Assembly (NCBI GenBank): GCA_011316305.1
Contig: SAUG01000119.1
Coordinates: forward strand, 1-64,000
Reading direction: 5' to 3'
DNA length: 64,000 nucleotides
Source of the DNA: Rusavskia elegans
Taxonomy: Eukaryota > Ascomycota > Lecanoromycetes > Teloschistales > Teloschistaceae
The notes under the pieces were generated by a model that made no database searches, had not been told where the DNA came from, and was given only the letters and a program-made list of their open reading frames with translations. The position numbers and the translations under genes were made by a program. Within the stretch, counting starts at the first letter, position 1; the number at the start of each line of letters is the position of its first letter. Shown piece after piece: positions 10,453-22,444 of this stretch.

Positions 10453-13400
10453 ATGTCCACTTCTACCGTTAGTCTACCAGATCCCACGGCGGATCTACAT
10501 TGGTCCGACTACCGTGGTGCCATTCACGATATCTTCGCCGGAAACGCGGAACGACATCCTGATCGGCTATGCGTGGTGGAGACCCAATCTAGCACGACAT
10601 CAAGGAGAGAATTCACATATTCTCAGATCAACGCAGCAAGCAGTCAAGTTGCACATCATTTGCTACAACATGGTATCAAACGAGGTGATGTTATTATGAT
10701 TTATGCACACAGGGGTGTTGATTTGGTCGTTTCTGTGTTCGGTGTCCTGAAAGCTGTAAGCACCTCTACCCAGAACGCAAAGATGTTGGTTGATAGTGAC
10801 AGGGCGCTACATTTTCTGTCATAGACCCTGCGTATGTTATGCTCCTTCAGAGCTACATTCACACGAGACTTACTCATTTTCTCGAATCTGCCACTAAGAT
10901 TGATCAGATATCCATCAGACCGCCAGATAATCTACTTGGACGTGGCGAAACCAAAGGCCTTGATCATCATTGAGAAAGCATCTCAGGAAGCTGGAGACCT
11001 TACTCCACAAGTTCGATCCTACGTTTCGGATAATCTCAACGTCAAGACCGAGATTCCCGCGCTGGCGCTGCAGGACGACGGAAACTTGAACGGTGGTCAA
11101 CGAGACGGACAGGACGTTCTTTCACCGCAAATCCGTTTGGCGAACCAATTGCCTGGCTTAATCATCGGGCCGGACGATATCCCTACACTATCCTTTACTT
11201 CGGGGAGCGAAGGAAGACCGAAAGGTGGAAGCTCTCTGTAGAAAAGACAGGATAACGACTAACCCCAATGCCAGGTGTCCAAGGTCGGCATTTCTCGTTG
11301 ACCTACTATTTTCCTTGGATGGCTGAGACATTTGGGTAAAGTACACACCGCCAAGTATAATAGAAGCCTGCTAAGCATTGTAGACTTTCCCAGAAGGACA
11401 AATTCACTATGCTCAGTGGCATCGCCCATGATCCGATACAACGAGGTATGTAGCTGCACGACTTGTTCGAGTTCGCATTACAGAAATACCGAGTCGGTAG
11501 ACACAGTCTCCATCAGACTTTGACTTAGGATTCGGTGATACTTCGGAGGCATCTTTTGCTGTTATGCTACCCAATCTAATCTAACTATGCTGACACTCGG
11601 ATGATGAACCTGTCAGATATGTTTACTCCTCTATTCCTAGGGGCTCAGCTCTTGGTACCGTCCAGGTGAGCATTTCTATAGAATTCCTTCACTGTAACAG
11701 AAATTTTTCCATTTATTTTAATGCAGCTTTTGAGACAAGTATGTTCAACAGACAAGTTTTGTAGCGCTACTACGTCATTTGATTAAGTCTTTCTAACTTC
11801 GGTATCCCTCCCAGGGAGGACATCCAGCACGAACGACTTGCAGAATGGATGAAACGGGAAGGTGCAACAGTCACTCACCTGACTCCTGCAATGGGCCAGA
11901 TCTTATTTGGAGGCGCCTCCACCGAATTCCCGTCACTCCATCACTCCTTTTTCGTCGGAGATATCCTTATCCGTCGTGATGTTCGAAGGCTGCAGGAACT
12001 AGCTCCGAACGTGGCTGTAGTGAATATGTTCGGCACGACTGGTAAGGCTATTCTTCCCGGAGTGTTAATTAGTATGAAAGGAACCTCAGCTAAAGCTCTT
12101 TGTGATTCTTAGAAACGCAGCGGGCTGTAAGCTTCTTCGAGGTGCCTTCAAGAAATACCGACCCTTCTTTCCTAGACAACATGACTGAAGTTATCCCAGC
12201 CGGAAGAGGTAAGAAGATCCACTCCGCCTGCAAACACATTGTGTCCATTCCAGGTCTCCTGGACGCAAGTGGCAACCACTTCATGGGGGGCTCTACGAGC
12301 TTCTCATATGGCTAAATCAGTTTATGTACCAATATAGCTAGATTGGTCAAGAAGAGCTAATTTCACTCCTGTAGGAATGTCTGATGTGCAGCTCCTTGTT
12401 GTCGATCGAGAAGATCGTACCAAGCAGTGCTCTGTAGGCCAGATCGGAGAGATCTATGTTCGAGCAGGCGGCCTCGCTGAAGGCTATCTTGGTGATGATT
12501 TAGTGGAGCTGACAAAGACTAAGTTCGTTGATAATTGGTTTGTCGAGCCACGGCAGTGGAGAGAACAGGACAAGAAACGGGTAGCACAACAGAAAGCACT
12601 AGAACCCTGGAGGGCCTACTATCAGGGTCCAAGAGATAGACTTTACAGAAGTGGAGATCTCGGGCGATATATGCCGTCTGGAGATGTGGAGTGCACAGGT
12701 AGAGCAGATAACCAAGGTGAGTACTCATGTTCCCAACCTTTCCAAAGTACTGATTGACATTGGCGCCTAGTCAAAATCCGCGGGTTCCGCATCGAGCTAG
12801 GTGAAATTGATAAATGGGTCAGCGAGCATCCTTTGTGCCAGGAGAACGTGACACTTCTTCGACGAGATAAGTAAGCTAATGCGACTTCTTACCAATCGGG
12901 AAGCGCGCCCACTGACGAATAAGCATAGAGATGAAGAACCGATTCTGGTCACATACCTTGTTCCCAATCTCAAGCAATGGCGGACATGGCTAGATGGACG
13001 TGGTCTTCGCGATAAGTCTGAAGACGATGAAAGCATGGGTGGCTTGTTGAAGAGATTTCAGGCGCTGCGAGACGACTTGAGAGACTACTTGAAGACGAAG
13101 CTCCCAACTCACGCCGTGCCGTCAGTCTTCTTGCCGTTACGGCGAATGCCTCTAAATCCGAATGGCAAGATCGACAAGCCCGCTCTTCCTTTTCCTAACA
13201 TGGCCGAACTTGCTGCTGCTACCGTCAGAGAACCTCTTGACGATGAAGACGTTAGCTTCTCGGATACAGAAACGACTGTGGCTGAAATCTGGGCGAAGGT
13301 TATATCTCACACCGCTGCAGAAGTAGGTTTCTCTCCTCGTTTAGCACCATTGAGATAGCTAAGTCTCCTAGACCTTTCGACCTGATGACTCTTTTTTCGA

Positions 13401-15296
13401 CATGGGTGGCAACTCCATTAGTGCGCAGTATATGCTGGCTGCCGTCAAGAGACTACCAGAGGTTAAGGTAGACATCACCACAATCATCCGACACCCTACT
13501 TTGCGAGCTTTTGCCGCTGAAATCGATCGGTATGTTGAATTTCAAAGACTTCCAATAAAAGCTTTTTACTGATACGAGCCTCCAGATCATTGGACCCCAT
13601 TGGACTACGGCTTGATGTAAACGGAAAGACCAATGGCATGCCGCAAGAGCAACCATACTCAACCGACATTACTGACAACAAGAGCTTTGAGAAAGAGCTT
13701 CAGTGGACCTATCCATCTACGGAACCGGATTTGTCTGGTGGTGCAACCATTTTCCTGACAGGCGCTACCGGCTTCCTGGGTGCATACATCGTAAAAGATC
13801 TCCTATTACGCGCCAATACTCGAGTCATCGCTCATGTACGAGCAGCGACCGAAGCTGCTGGCTTAGCACGAATCAAAGAAACGTGTCAAGCCTATGGCTT
13901 ATGGTCTGATGAGTGGTCGGCCCGGCTGAGATGTGTGGTTGGAAATCTCGCAAAGGCGAAACTTGGTTTGAGTACCGAAGCTTGGAACAGGGTGGCAAAC
14001 GAGGCAGACATCGTGATCCACAATGGTGCGAAAGTTCACTGGGTATTGCCTTGTAAGTCCTCCCCAGTCATTCATAATATTTAATGACTTGAAGCGAATT
14101 GCTGCCAAGTCTCGATGATTTGGCACGCCTGTGATTAGCATCACTGACTTGCTGAACGTAGACAAGGCTCTCAAGCCCGCAAATGTCCTCAGCACCATCG
14201 CTGCAATGTCCCTCTGCCGAGACCCCAGCAAACCCAAGTTCTTCTGTTTCGTCAGCAGCACTTCCGTGCTAGACACTGATCACTACGTCCAACTATGCTC
14301 TTCCGGCACCCCTATTCCGGAAAGCGACGACCTCGAAGGAAGCCGCAGAGGACTAGGAACAGGGTACGGTCAATCGAAATGGGTGAGCGAGTACCTCATT
14401 CGAGAAGCTGGGAAGAAAGGATTAAGAGGCTGTATTGTGAGGCCAGGGTATGTGACTGGAGATACGAAAAACGGAGGTGAGTATCCAGCCTTTCAATTTC
14501 TTCTTCGAAAGAAACCCGCGAAAGGGAAAAAGCACGGTAATAAACCTGATCACGGCAACAGTGACCAACACCGACGACTTCCTGGTCCGCCATCTCAAAG
14601 GATGTATCCAGCTCGGCTCGGCGCCTATCATCCCCAACGGCATCAACATGGTCCCTGTGAACCATGTCGCTCGCTGTGTCGTTGCTAGCGCTTTTCACCC
14701 TCCTCATATTTCCCAAATCGCCAATTCAGGTATCAGCGTAGCACAGGTTACAGCAAATCCGCGCTTAACATTCACGCAGTTCACGGATGTGCTCAAGATA
14801 TACGGGTATGGTATTGACTCTGTGCCTTATGAACAATGGAAGCAAACCCTCGTGCAGTATGTTGAGGATCAGCAGCTGCAGCAGCAGCAGGGAGGATATA
14901 AGGGGAAAGAAGAACATGCGTTGATGCCACTATATCATTTTGTTACTGGTATATTTTCTCCTCTGTCTTTTCACCGCTTGATCTCCTTGTATTCTGCTTT
15001 CCATTGCGATTGATGTACTTGTCTGCGACCTTGCTGACACACGGATTCAAGGCGACCTCCCCTCAACGACCCGTGCCCCTCTCCTCGACGACACCAATAC
15101 TCAAGCCGCACTTAGAGCCGACTCCCGGATCAATGAGTCTACGCAATATCCATCGGTCACTCCGGATGTGGTAGGCCTCTACATCGCTTACCTAGTCCGC
15201 ATTGGGTTCATACCTGCGCCGCCGGCGGACGGGAAGCCGTTGCCGAAGCTGGAAGTAGGGGAGGAAATGGGGTTGACGGGACGGGGGAGAGGATGA
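10453..15296 (+). CDS. LYS2: L-2-aminoadipate reductase large subunit (alpha-aminoadipate reductase)
   Basis: Sixteen exons: join(10453..10755, 10803..10831, 10908..11224, 11275..11335, 11384..11445, 11617..11665, 11815..12041, 12113..12208, 12375..12716, 12771..12870, 12929..13322, 13372..13529, 13586..14052, 14162..14476, 14562..14948, 15052..15296), 1183 aa. All junctions are GT-AG and in frame. The adenylation domain (about 1-640) has [48 protein letters not shown] and NPNGKIDKP. The carrier domain has FFDMGGNS with the phosphopantetheine Ser near 675 (GGHS in most orthologues). The reductase domain has TGATGFLG at 771-778 and catalytic YGQSK at 937-941. The enzyme activates alpha-aminoadipate with ATP, loads it on the carrier and releases the semialdehyde with NADPH, a fungal lysine-biosynthesis step. 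It needs a PPTase (Lys5 type). The protein begins at the PDPTADLHW segment and lacks the ~220-residue yeast N-terminal extension, as I recall for other filamentous-fungus orthologues. Three introns are unusually long (149-171 nt). Confidence 0.93.
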
Positions 15297-15966
15297 TGGA
15301 TGAGTAATTCTGGGGGATAAGTAAGGGGGAGGGGAGGAATGGGCGTGTGAAGTACAAATCTAAAAATCGATAAAGCTGAGTTGGTCATGCTCTGCGCTAC
15401 GGTCTCCATATCAGTGGGGCATCCCTGATGTAGTGACCGAGGAGATGCGAATACGAGGTTCGAGTCCTCATTCGGCAACCGCGGCTGCCGGTTGCCGAGA
15501 CGCCGGCTTCGAGCGCTTGAGTCGCCGCCTTGTGAAGAGTTGTCGCAGCCTCACACTGTCACCGACCCGAACAGAGCATTTCATGGCCCGAAAAGAGCTG
15601 AAAACAATTTGCACAGGTTTCATACCGGATTCATCCTCCGGCATTACTGATGTATCCTACGCATGAAAACCGCGTGTATTGATACTATTATTGTAGTGAG
15701 AAGGTCTTGGCTGGAGGTTCTGGAGCCTGCGATTGGGACTTCTTTCCGTCAACGAGGCGTGACCATGATATCGAGCGATTTGTATCTCTGATGATCGATC
15801 GGAGTTTGTCGCTTATATGGGATCCTGCTACTAACCTTGAAAGCTTCTAGCATTTCGGCCGAGAGAATATGCGAAAGCGTAGAACGGATTGCTTCAGCTT
15901 TACTGTCTTATCTGAATTGTCAACATCGCTGTAGACATCTCATCTGTTCACGTCGACAAAGCCATC
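15297..15966. other. Intergenic stretch after LYS2
   Basis: Contains the tRNA-like sequence listed separately. Nothing else is recognisable. It marks the left boundary of the gene-sparse accessory segment. Confidence 0.5.
15366..15477 (+). tRNA. tRNA-like sequence, probably degenerate, possibly with an intron
   Basis: The 3' part has a T-arm (GAGG, loop TTCGAGT, CCTC) with a consensus TTCRANY loop, followed by ATTCGGCA, which reads like an acceptor end. Upstream, GAGTTGGTCATGC resembles a Leu/Ser-type D-loop. CTACG (near 15397) can pair with TGTAG (near 15428) around a loop containing a possible intron. However, the acceptor halves align properly only by shifting the T-stem register, and no anticodon assignment is consistent with a U at position 33 and the apparent long variable arm. 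It is therefore best read as a decayed tRNA or tRNA-derived relic rather than a functional gene. Confidence 0.3.
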
Positions 15967-17745
15967 ATGTCATTTGGGTTTTCTGTCGGCGACTTTCTCG
16001 CAACTGCTCGCCTCATTAGCAGTATAGTTGACGCCCTTCAAAAGTCATCAGTCTCTGAGTTCAAAGAGCTTACACTGGAGCTTCATGCCGTCCAACGTGC
16101 TCTTAACGAGATCGAGCATATACAGCCATCGCCTGGCCAGGAGCAATCCATGAACGCCATAAAGGTTGTGGCCCTCTTATGTCAGCATCCCCTGCAAGAA
16201 TTCGCCGGCAAATTGGAAAAGTACGACTCTCTTGGACACGTTGCTGGCACAAAAACAGACCAGATCAAGCAATGGAAGCTGAAGCTCCAGTGGGGCTTCA
16301 CTATGGAGGAAGAGGTCCAGAAGATTCGGACTATTCTGGCTGCTCATATGGCGAGTCTCAATGTGCGTTTAAGTACTCAAGGACTGTAGGTCCATGCTCC
16401 ACGGGCCCCCGTATCACCTCAAATGTCTAATTAGAACCTTTCCAGGACCTCAAACTCTATCGCTGCCCGAAAAATCGATGCTCTTCACAACGACTTGGCT
16501 CACACTCACAACACGATACTTGAAATCGAGAAGGCAACAACATCACAGCAAGTTGCAAGTAGACAGTCTGACACCTTCTTGCAAACGCTATTGAGCCTGG
16601 TACAACAGTAAGCTCATGATCTAGACATCAAGTCTCAGAATCAGGCCTGACATGCATTCAGCGCGCTATTACCAAAAATCGACATTTTGATCGATATAGT
16701 CAATCGGCTATGGACTTCGAACGTCCAGATCCTCAATCTAGTGACACGACTACAAAACACGACTTCGACTCCTGATGTGCAACACACATACTTTCAACCG
16801 CCTTGCTATTTCGAGGATGCTCTCGGCCGGCCCCTTCCTGTGCCTTCCGAGTATGACATGAATGTATCAACTCTAGCTCTTTACACCCGATGCTGTAGTA
16901 GAACTGATCATGGACAGATGTTGCGAGCAATCATATCAGCACGCTTCAGCTCTGGACCCGGTCACAAGAAAGTGCTCGCTGGAGAATACGAGATCTTCAA
17001 TACTTCCGACACCACGCAAGTGCTTTCCGAGTGCGATCTTCAAAGCCTTATCCCAGGCATGAAGATCACAATGGCCTTTGTCATAGGCCGTTACCAACAC
17101 CGAACCCTGGACGAATGTCCTAGACCTGGCTGTAAAGCACGCAAATTCGCGAGGAAAAGTACTGGTGGCCGAATCTGTTCGGCCTGTGGTGTATGGTTCG
17201 ATGTCTCGAAAGATACATTGCCCCGCCCATTTCGATGTGATTTAACAGAGGGTTCATTCCACAGACTGCGGACCGAGAGAAAGTGGTTCAAGAATGTCAA
17301 GATTTGTCCCTCAAATATACCGAGTCTACCACCTTGTGTTGACGATCGAGGGCTCTGGATCGAAGCCCCCACAATCTCGGAAAGTACCCACGAGCGGCGG
17401 AATCAGGAGACACTTTGCAACACCTCGATTCCTGCCGAGAAGGACGCCAACGGTCATGGCTACTTGATCATTCAAGCGACTGATGCCGCCGAACTCATAC
17501 GAGGGATTGCAGAAGACCTATACCTAACTGTAGCGGAGCTTAAAGACATAGCCGCCAACGAGTCCGAGCCTGGAAGACTTGGAATAGACTCCTTGATGGC
17601 CGTAAGCATCTCGTGGCGTCTAAAAAGCCTAGACATAGCTCCGCCAAAGGGGTTTGCGGCGCAAAATTTCTACGATGGGCTCTTTTTGGAATCTTTCATT
17701 CGAGACCTGGTCAACAAATTTGGGTCTTGTGTGAGTGAAAGCTAG
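15967..17745 (+). CDS. HeLo-like / ubiquitin-like domain protein with zinc ribbon and C-terminal carrier-protein-like domain
   Basis: Three exons, join(15967..16385, 16446..16607, 16662..17745), 554 aa. The N-terminus (MSFGFSVGDFLATARLISSIVDAL onward) resembles the helical N-terminal domains of fungal STAND/NLR-like proteins, followed by coiled-coil-like segments to about 235. Residues ~240-335 look like the fungal ubiquitin-like domain found next to such N-termini (CYFEDALGRPLPVPSEYDM, then KVLAGEYEIF). A zinc ribbon follows (CPRPGC at 346/351, CSAC at 366/369). The last ~80 residues read IAEDLYLTVAEL...LGIDSLMAVSI, the pattern of an acyl/peptidyl carrier protein whose Ser (about 504) would be the phosphopantetheine site. 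All of this except the N-terminus lies in one uninterrupted exon, so the fusion is not a gene-model artefact. Function is unknown. The carrier call rests on motif and helix pattern only. Confidence 0.65.
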
Positions 17746-20305
17746 CATCAGAGCACGTTCAACAGACTGGCATGGAAATTACCTCACGACGTCTCCCAAG
17801 ATGGAAGAGCGCCTTCGTCGAGACACACTTTGCGATGCAACATCCTTCCTCGAAAGTCGACCAAAGGATCGCGGTGTTCACTCATAATCCCAAACGTCGT
17901 TGCGGCCCAAGCCTTACGGAGAATACAGAACATCTGTATTTTATCATGCCAGAAATTGAGTATGTATCCCTCAACGGTTCCGAGCGGCCTAGCAGGCTGG
18001 AGACTGATTCTCGACCGGCCCTGCTCATGTATTCTTGAGAATATGGGTACGACTCCCTCCACCCGAAGGGTTTACGGATCGGAATCTCAAGTATCAATTC
18101 CAAGCTCATGGACACAATGGAGATACGTGAGACTGTGCTGATCGAGCGCGGTAGTACGTCTGGTCTCTTTCCGGTCACCTCCTCGCTTCACGCAGTGCAG
18201 ATGTCGTTCGGTAGATGACTTCTTTGAAAATGTTGAAAGGCGACATCAACATCCCACCAAGACCGAAGGACTTTCCATATTCAAGGGAGGTATATTCGTG
18301 GCTCTGAAACTCGTATCCCACATCTCACATCTATCTCGTTAGGAAGTGATTGACGGGAAGTAATACCCTTAATCGTAAAAGATTATATTGATATTAAGGT
18401 AAAAATACCGATCCTCTACTTTAGTAAGCACGTAGTTGCCAAACTATCAACCCTGGACACTATTCTCTGAGCCCTGAATAGGTCTTTGCCCGCGACGACG
18501 ATTGGATAACGCGTATAGCTCGTCTATTTTGCTTCCCCTCTTTTTTTTGGTTGTAGGAAGGCGTTCTGTTATCAATAATAAGTTATCGAGTTTGAACTTC
18601 ATCACGTTTCTGCGCGCTATGTGACTGGATTGTTCTTTTGTGAGTCTAGATAGGTGCTTTGTGTTTATGGGCTCCGAGTCTATTGTTTTGGTACCATGGC
18701 GCTTGTAACACGGGTGATGGATTTGCGGTAATGATATAAGGCGAGAGTTTATAGATAGCAACAAGATGACTTGGTAACCCTAAGTTACTAGTAGCAGCTG
18801 CTGTAGAGAGGGAGAAAGGGTGAGGATCGCTTTTTTTGGCGGGCAAGGAGCCCTATTATATATTTATTCCAGTACACCACCCCAGAAATGTTATAAAACT
18901 TCTAGACAGCACTTCAATGTATAAGAGCGTGTCACCGATTTTATGCGGTGGTAAAGAAAACGGTGGTCCTGTGCGCAGATGAACGGTAATGTGAAGGAGG
19001 GCGTTGACGAGTTGTAGGATTTGACACCTAGACCAAAAGAACGCGTGTGGTAAATTAATGTCAAATTGGATCATATAGTCTTATACGAGTAGATTTAGTC
19101 ATAGGAGGAATACAGGTACAACATACTCGAAAACATACATATTCACGAAAAATACACAGCGCTCTTCCTTGTTCGAAAGAAATCTGGACTCTCACGCGCG
19201 AGACGTAAGGACAATGTACATAATGGGCGTGAGCGTCGCCGCTGGTAGGCAGGGACTAGGTACTGCTATTTGTTCCGGCTCGGGGGGTTTACTTTCGAGC
19301 ATTACGCCTAGCCCCTGAATCAGGGGTTGTTGGTAGCTGTGGATGGGGTAAAGCGGAATGTTCGTTCTGCGGTGATTTTTGTAGTTGGTGGTGGGAGGAT
19401 GGATTTAGAGATACCCCCGTATTCAAGTGAGTGTGAAAGGTGTACAGGACATCTCATGCAGACGAGTGTTGTAGGTCTAGACTCGACACTCGGGGCACAT
19501 AAAAGCCGTCCTGCAAACATTTAAACCAAGACAGACCGGCTTATACAGATAACATTTCCCGTAAAGGGGCAAATGTGGAAAAGAGGCGCAACATGGTGTG
19601 ATGGAAGCTGGCGATGATGGTGGTTCGAATATGGAAGTCTTAACATTTGCTTTTTTTCTTGGGAGGTTATTGAGGTTTGTGTTATAATTGGGGTGGGATG
19701 GTTTAGGGTATTGAGAGCATATAAAGTTTTCTGAGCTGAGATGAGCTGGATATCTACATCTTTTGAAGATGGCTAATGTGGTGTCATTGGTGACGTGTGT
19801 TTCAGTTTTGGAGCGTAATGACTGTGAGAATTCAAGGGCTAGGTGAAAAAGTGGAAAGAAGGTAGCAGCGTCGTGTGATAGGCTGCTCTGGTATTAAAGC
19901 CTTTGTCATGCGAATGCCAACTTTAGGTACTGTTTAGCCAGTCAAAATCTTCTGCACCACCTATTCGTAAGGTTGGCTGAGGAAAGAATGCCACGGAAGG
20001 GATCTGCGGAATTGACAATTTGATTGTGGTTTGAAGCAGGCTGGGTGGAGCTCATGACATGGCGCTGTCAAGGAGCTGGATATTGACGTTTGGAAGGCGT
20101 CAAGACGGAGAAAGCCACGGCTTGGTAGCTGATCAGTTGAAGATGGTGCATGATAACGAACTATGTCTAACGTAAGACAGGAAACAGGCAAGTAGAAATG
20201 AGTGTGGGAGCTCCAATATAGGTGTTGATCGCGCCACATGTTGGACTGATATGTAGAATCCCTGGCGATAGCACAGCCCAATTAATCCTCAATGGCTCAG
20301 GAGTG
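17746..20305. other. 2.5-kb stretch without a supported gene
   Basis: Small open frames on both strands (for example plus 17772-18038, minus 18447-18764, both strands near 19320-19524) have no recognisable motif. Around 18350-18420 and 18840-19100 the sequence is AT-rich, which may reflect old decayed repeats, but no element can be named. Confidence 0.5.
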
Positions 20306-22444
20306 TCAGCCAAGAACGACGTCGATGGTCGTTGGGGCCTGATTATCCCATATGTCCTTGTAAACGGTGCCTACGGCCTTGCGGTATGCGATCCCATGTT
20401 CCCACTCGATCCACATCACATGATAGAAAGTATAGAACTTAGAATCACGATTGTGCTCAAGATATTTCTCGTCATCATAGTAGTAGGCATCGCTGTCAAG
20501 GCCAGTCCCAGTTATAGCAAGAGACAAGGCTATCAACTCGCAAGACTCTCCTGTGGGCACTCTGTCTGAAGGATGCGCGTGAAGTCGCAGAGAGCCTGCC
20601 CAGTTGCCTTTTCGGTCGTAGAGCTTCACAATACCGACTGGCCAAACATGATGTGTCTTTACATCCTGCCCCATAAAAAGCCAAGCATGTTGCGCCTTAA
20701 AAAAGAGAAATCGGCTCTCGTTATCAGGCATAGATGCAATGTCGTGGTTTGAAAAAGGGATTGGGAGACGGAACCTGACTGAGGGTGCCGATTCATTGAT
20801 GTAATATGCGTTGCCTTCCGGATAAACTTTCTTGATCCAACCGTCTGAACACGCCTCCTGTTCCTTGTGCTGGTGTACAGACACATTTGAGTGAAAGGTG
20901 TTCTTGACCGGGAACCGAACAGAAGCAACGGCATCTGAGGTCTTTGACTTATACCACTCCACCATTGGGTGGAGTTCACCGTGCCCGTCGTCGCATTTGG
21001 GAGAACTGACTATCGTCGCATCAAAGCGTGGGAGAAAGATATCTCCCTCCCACCCAGCCCAACTCCAACTCGGCAACTTGTTTACCGAAGACGAATCACC
21101 GTATACCCTTCGTCTTCGAAGGGCAGATACAGGTTTCCATATGATGCAATGATCGAAGAACATCTCTGGGATCCCCCATAGCAGTCCTCCGTTGAAATGA
21201 CGCTGGAAGATCGCAGCAGCTCCCGAGAAAGCGTTGATTACATCCCCATCGAAAGTCAATCTCCGCTTGTTGAATTGTCGGACGAGAAAAGCCCATTGAT
21301 ACAAATTTGGCCACTGTGGTACTCGGTACGCAAGTTGCAAATTGTCAGGCCGTAGTTGCAGCCCGACGGTGTCTGCTAGATCTTCTGTAGGATTTCGGAG
21401 AGGTTCGTCCCAGGCGGAGCTGCGGCAAATCCATGATACTGATTCGTTAAAAAGAAGGATGCGCCGGGAGAAGAGGCCCTCCTGGAAAGTCCAGCCTCTT
21501 GAGTTCCATGCTGTATTTGCCTGTGGTGCCGAGAATCTGTCTTCCTCATGAGCGATCACCTGCTCTCCGCTAGATAGGCGAAATATGCCGTCATAGGTTT
21601 TACGAGCTTCTACGCCTCCACAGATGCCAGGGATGCCACGATCGGCATCTTTTCCTGCAGCAGCAACAATGGTGAGGTATGCATTGGCATAGATTGATGC
21701 CATAGAGCTGAGCTGAAGCTCCTTCGTATCCTCTTCGTCTTGAATTATACAGAAAGAGTCCACCCACAGATATCTCTCGCCTAAAAGAGAGACGAGCTTC
21801 AAGGCGTCCCTGATCGTTTTCGGGATGGCAAGTTGATCTGCTTCAGCCGTGATGCTTCCAGGGATTTGCAAAGCCGCGAGATTGCTCTTGGTACTGTGTG
21901 CTCTCGTGACCTGACCCCATACATAACTCAATGCAATGTATCTGCAATCCGCAGACTTGTGAACGAGACAGCCCGCTATAGTATCGATAAGGTATATGTC
22001 GTGTGACGGCGGCGGTATCGTAGAGGAGAGACATTCGCTGCCGTGTGATGCTTGGCAACGATCGATCCACTTCAATGGCAGGGCAATATCAACTTGTTGA
22101 GGATCGCATGTTCTTGGAGTTTCATATGCAGGGGTAGGAGCCCCAACACGATATAGTTGCAGCGACCGCCGTGATGACGGAAGAGGCGATTTGATGAACA
22201 TGAGAAGAAAATTATGGAAATCAACCACACGTACAGACGTCTGCGCCAAGCGTTCGGTGTCACGGAAGACGTTGTTGATGATGTTCTGACATGAGATACA
22301 GCCACTTCTGGTATTTGAGTCTTCCAGCGACTCAAGCTCCATAGACCTAGCATATGTCCATTTTTCCTTATGCTTATCCTTGCGAGCTTGATAATGAGCA
22401 TCGATCATTCGAGTCAGTGCCTGACAAGAAGTACAAGAAGACAT
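20306..22444 (-). CDS. Heterokaryon incompatibility (HET) domain protein
   Basis: Single exon, 712 aa from the first ATG (22442-22444). The open frame extends 13 codons further upstream only through a TTG. The N-terminus has two CxxC pairs (MSSCTSCQAL and SGCISCQNI), possibly metal-binding. The HET domain starts near residue 169 with YIALSYVWG, followed by LAIPKTIRDAL, YLWVDSFCIIQD, MASIYANAYLTIVAAAG and, later, WNSRGWTFQEGLFSRRILLF. This is the classical order of HET blocks. HET proteins trigger cell death when incompatible hyphae fuse and are usually fast-evolving, lineage-specific genes. The C-terminal half is poorly conserved and unassigned. It lies between the two HeLo-like proteins of the accessory segment. 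Confidence 0.92.
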   Translation of the reverse strand: MSSCTSCQALTRMIDAHYQARKDKHKEKWTYARSMELESLEDSNTRSGCISCQNIINNVFRDTERLAQTSVRVVDFHNFLLMFIKSPLPSSRRSLQLYRVGAPTPAYETPRTCDPQQVDIALPLKWIDRCQASHGSECLSSTIPPPSHDIYLIDTIAGCLVHKSADCRYIALSYVWGQVTRAHSTKSNLAALQIPGSITAEADQLAIPKTIRDALKLVSLLGERYLWVDSFCIIQDEEDTKELQLSSMASIYANAYLTIVAAAGKDADRGIPGICGGVEARKTYDGIFRLSSGEQVIAHEEDRFSAPQANTAWNSRGWTFQEGLFSRRILLFNESVSWICRSSAWDEPLRNPTEDLADTVGLQLRPDNLQLAYRVPQWPNLYQWAFLVRQFNKRRLTFDGDVINAFSGAAAIFQRHFNGGLLWGIPEMFFDHCIIWKPVSALRRRRVYGDSSSVNKLPSWSWAGWEGDIFLPRFDATIVSSPKCDDGHGELHPMVEWYKSKTSDAVASVRFPVKNTFHSNVSVHQHKEQEACSDGWIKKVYPEGNAYYINESAPSVRFRLPIPFSNHDIASMPDNESRFLFFKAQHAWLFMGQDVKTHHVWPVGIVKLYDRKGNWAGSLRLHAHPSDRVPTGESCELIALSLAITGTGLDSDAYYYDDEKYLEHNRDSKFYTFYHVMWIEWEHGIAYRKAVGTVYKDIWDNQAPTTIDVVLG

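Noticed and set aside
12209..12374. Using the internal AG at 12253 as the acceptor of LYS2 intron 8
   Set aside because: It leads to a stop after about 19 codons; the acceptor at 12374 restores the conserved [14 protein letters not shown] segment.
10453..15296. LYS2 looked broken by many in-frame stops
   Set aside because: All interruptions are explained by 15 GT-AG introns that keep phase and restore family motifs; the spliced length (1183 aa) is normal.
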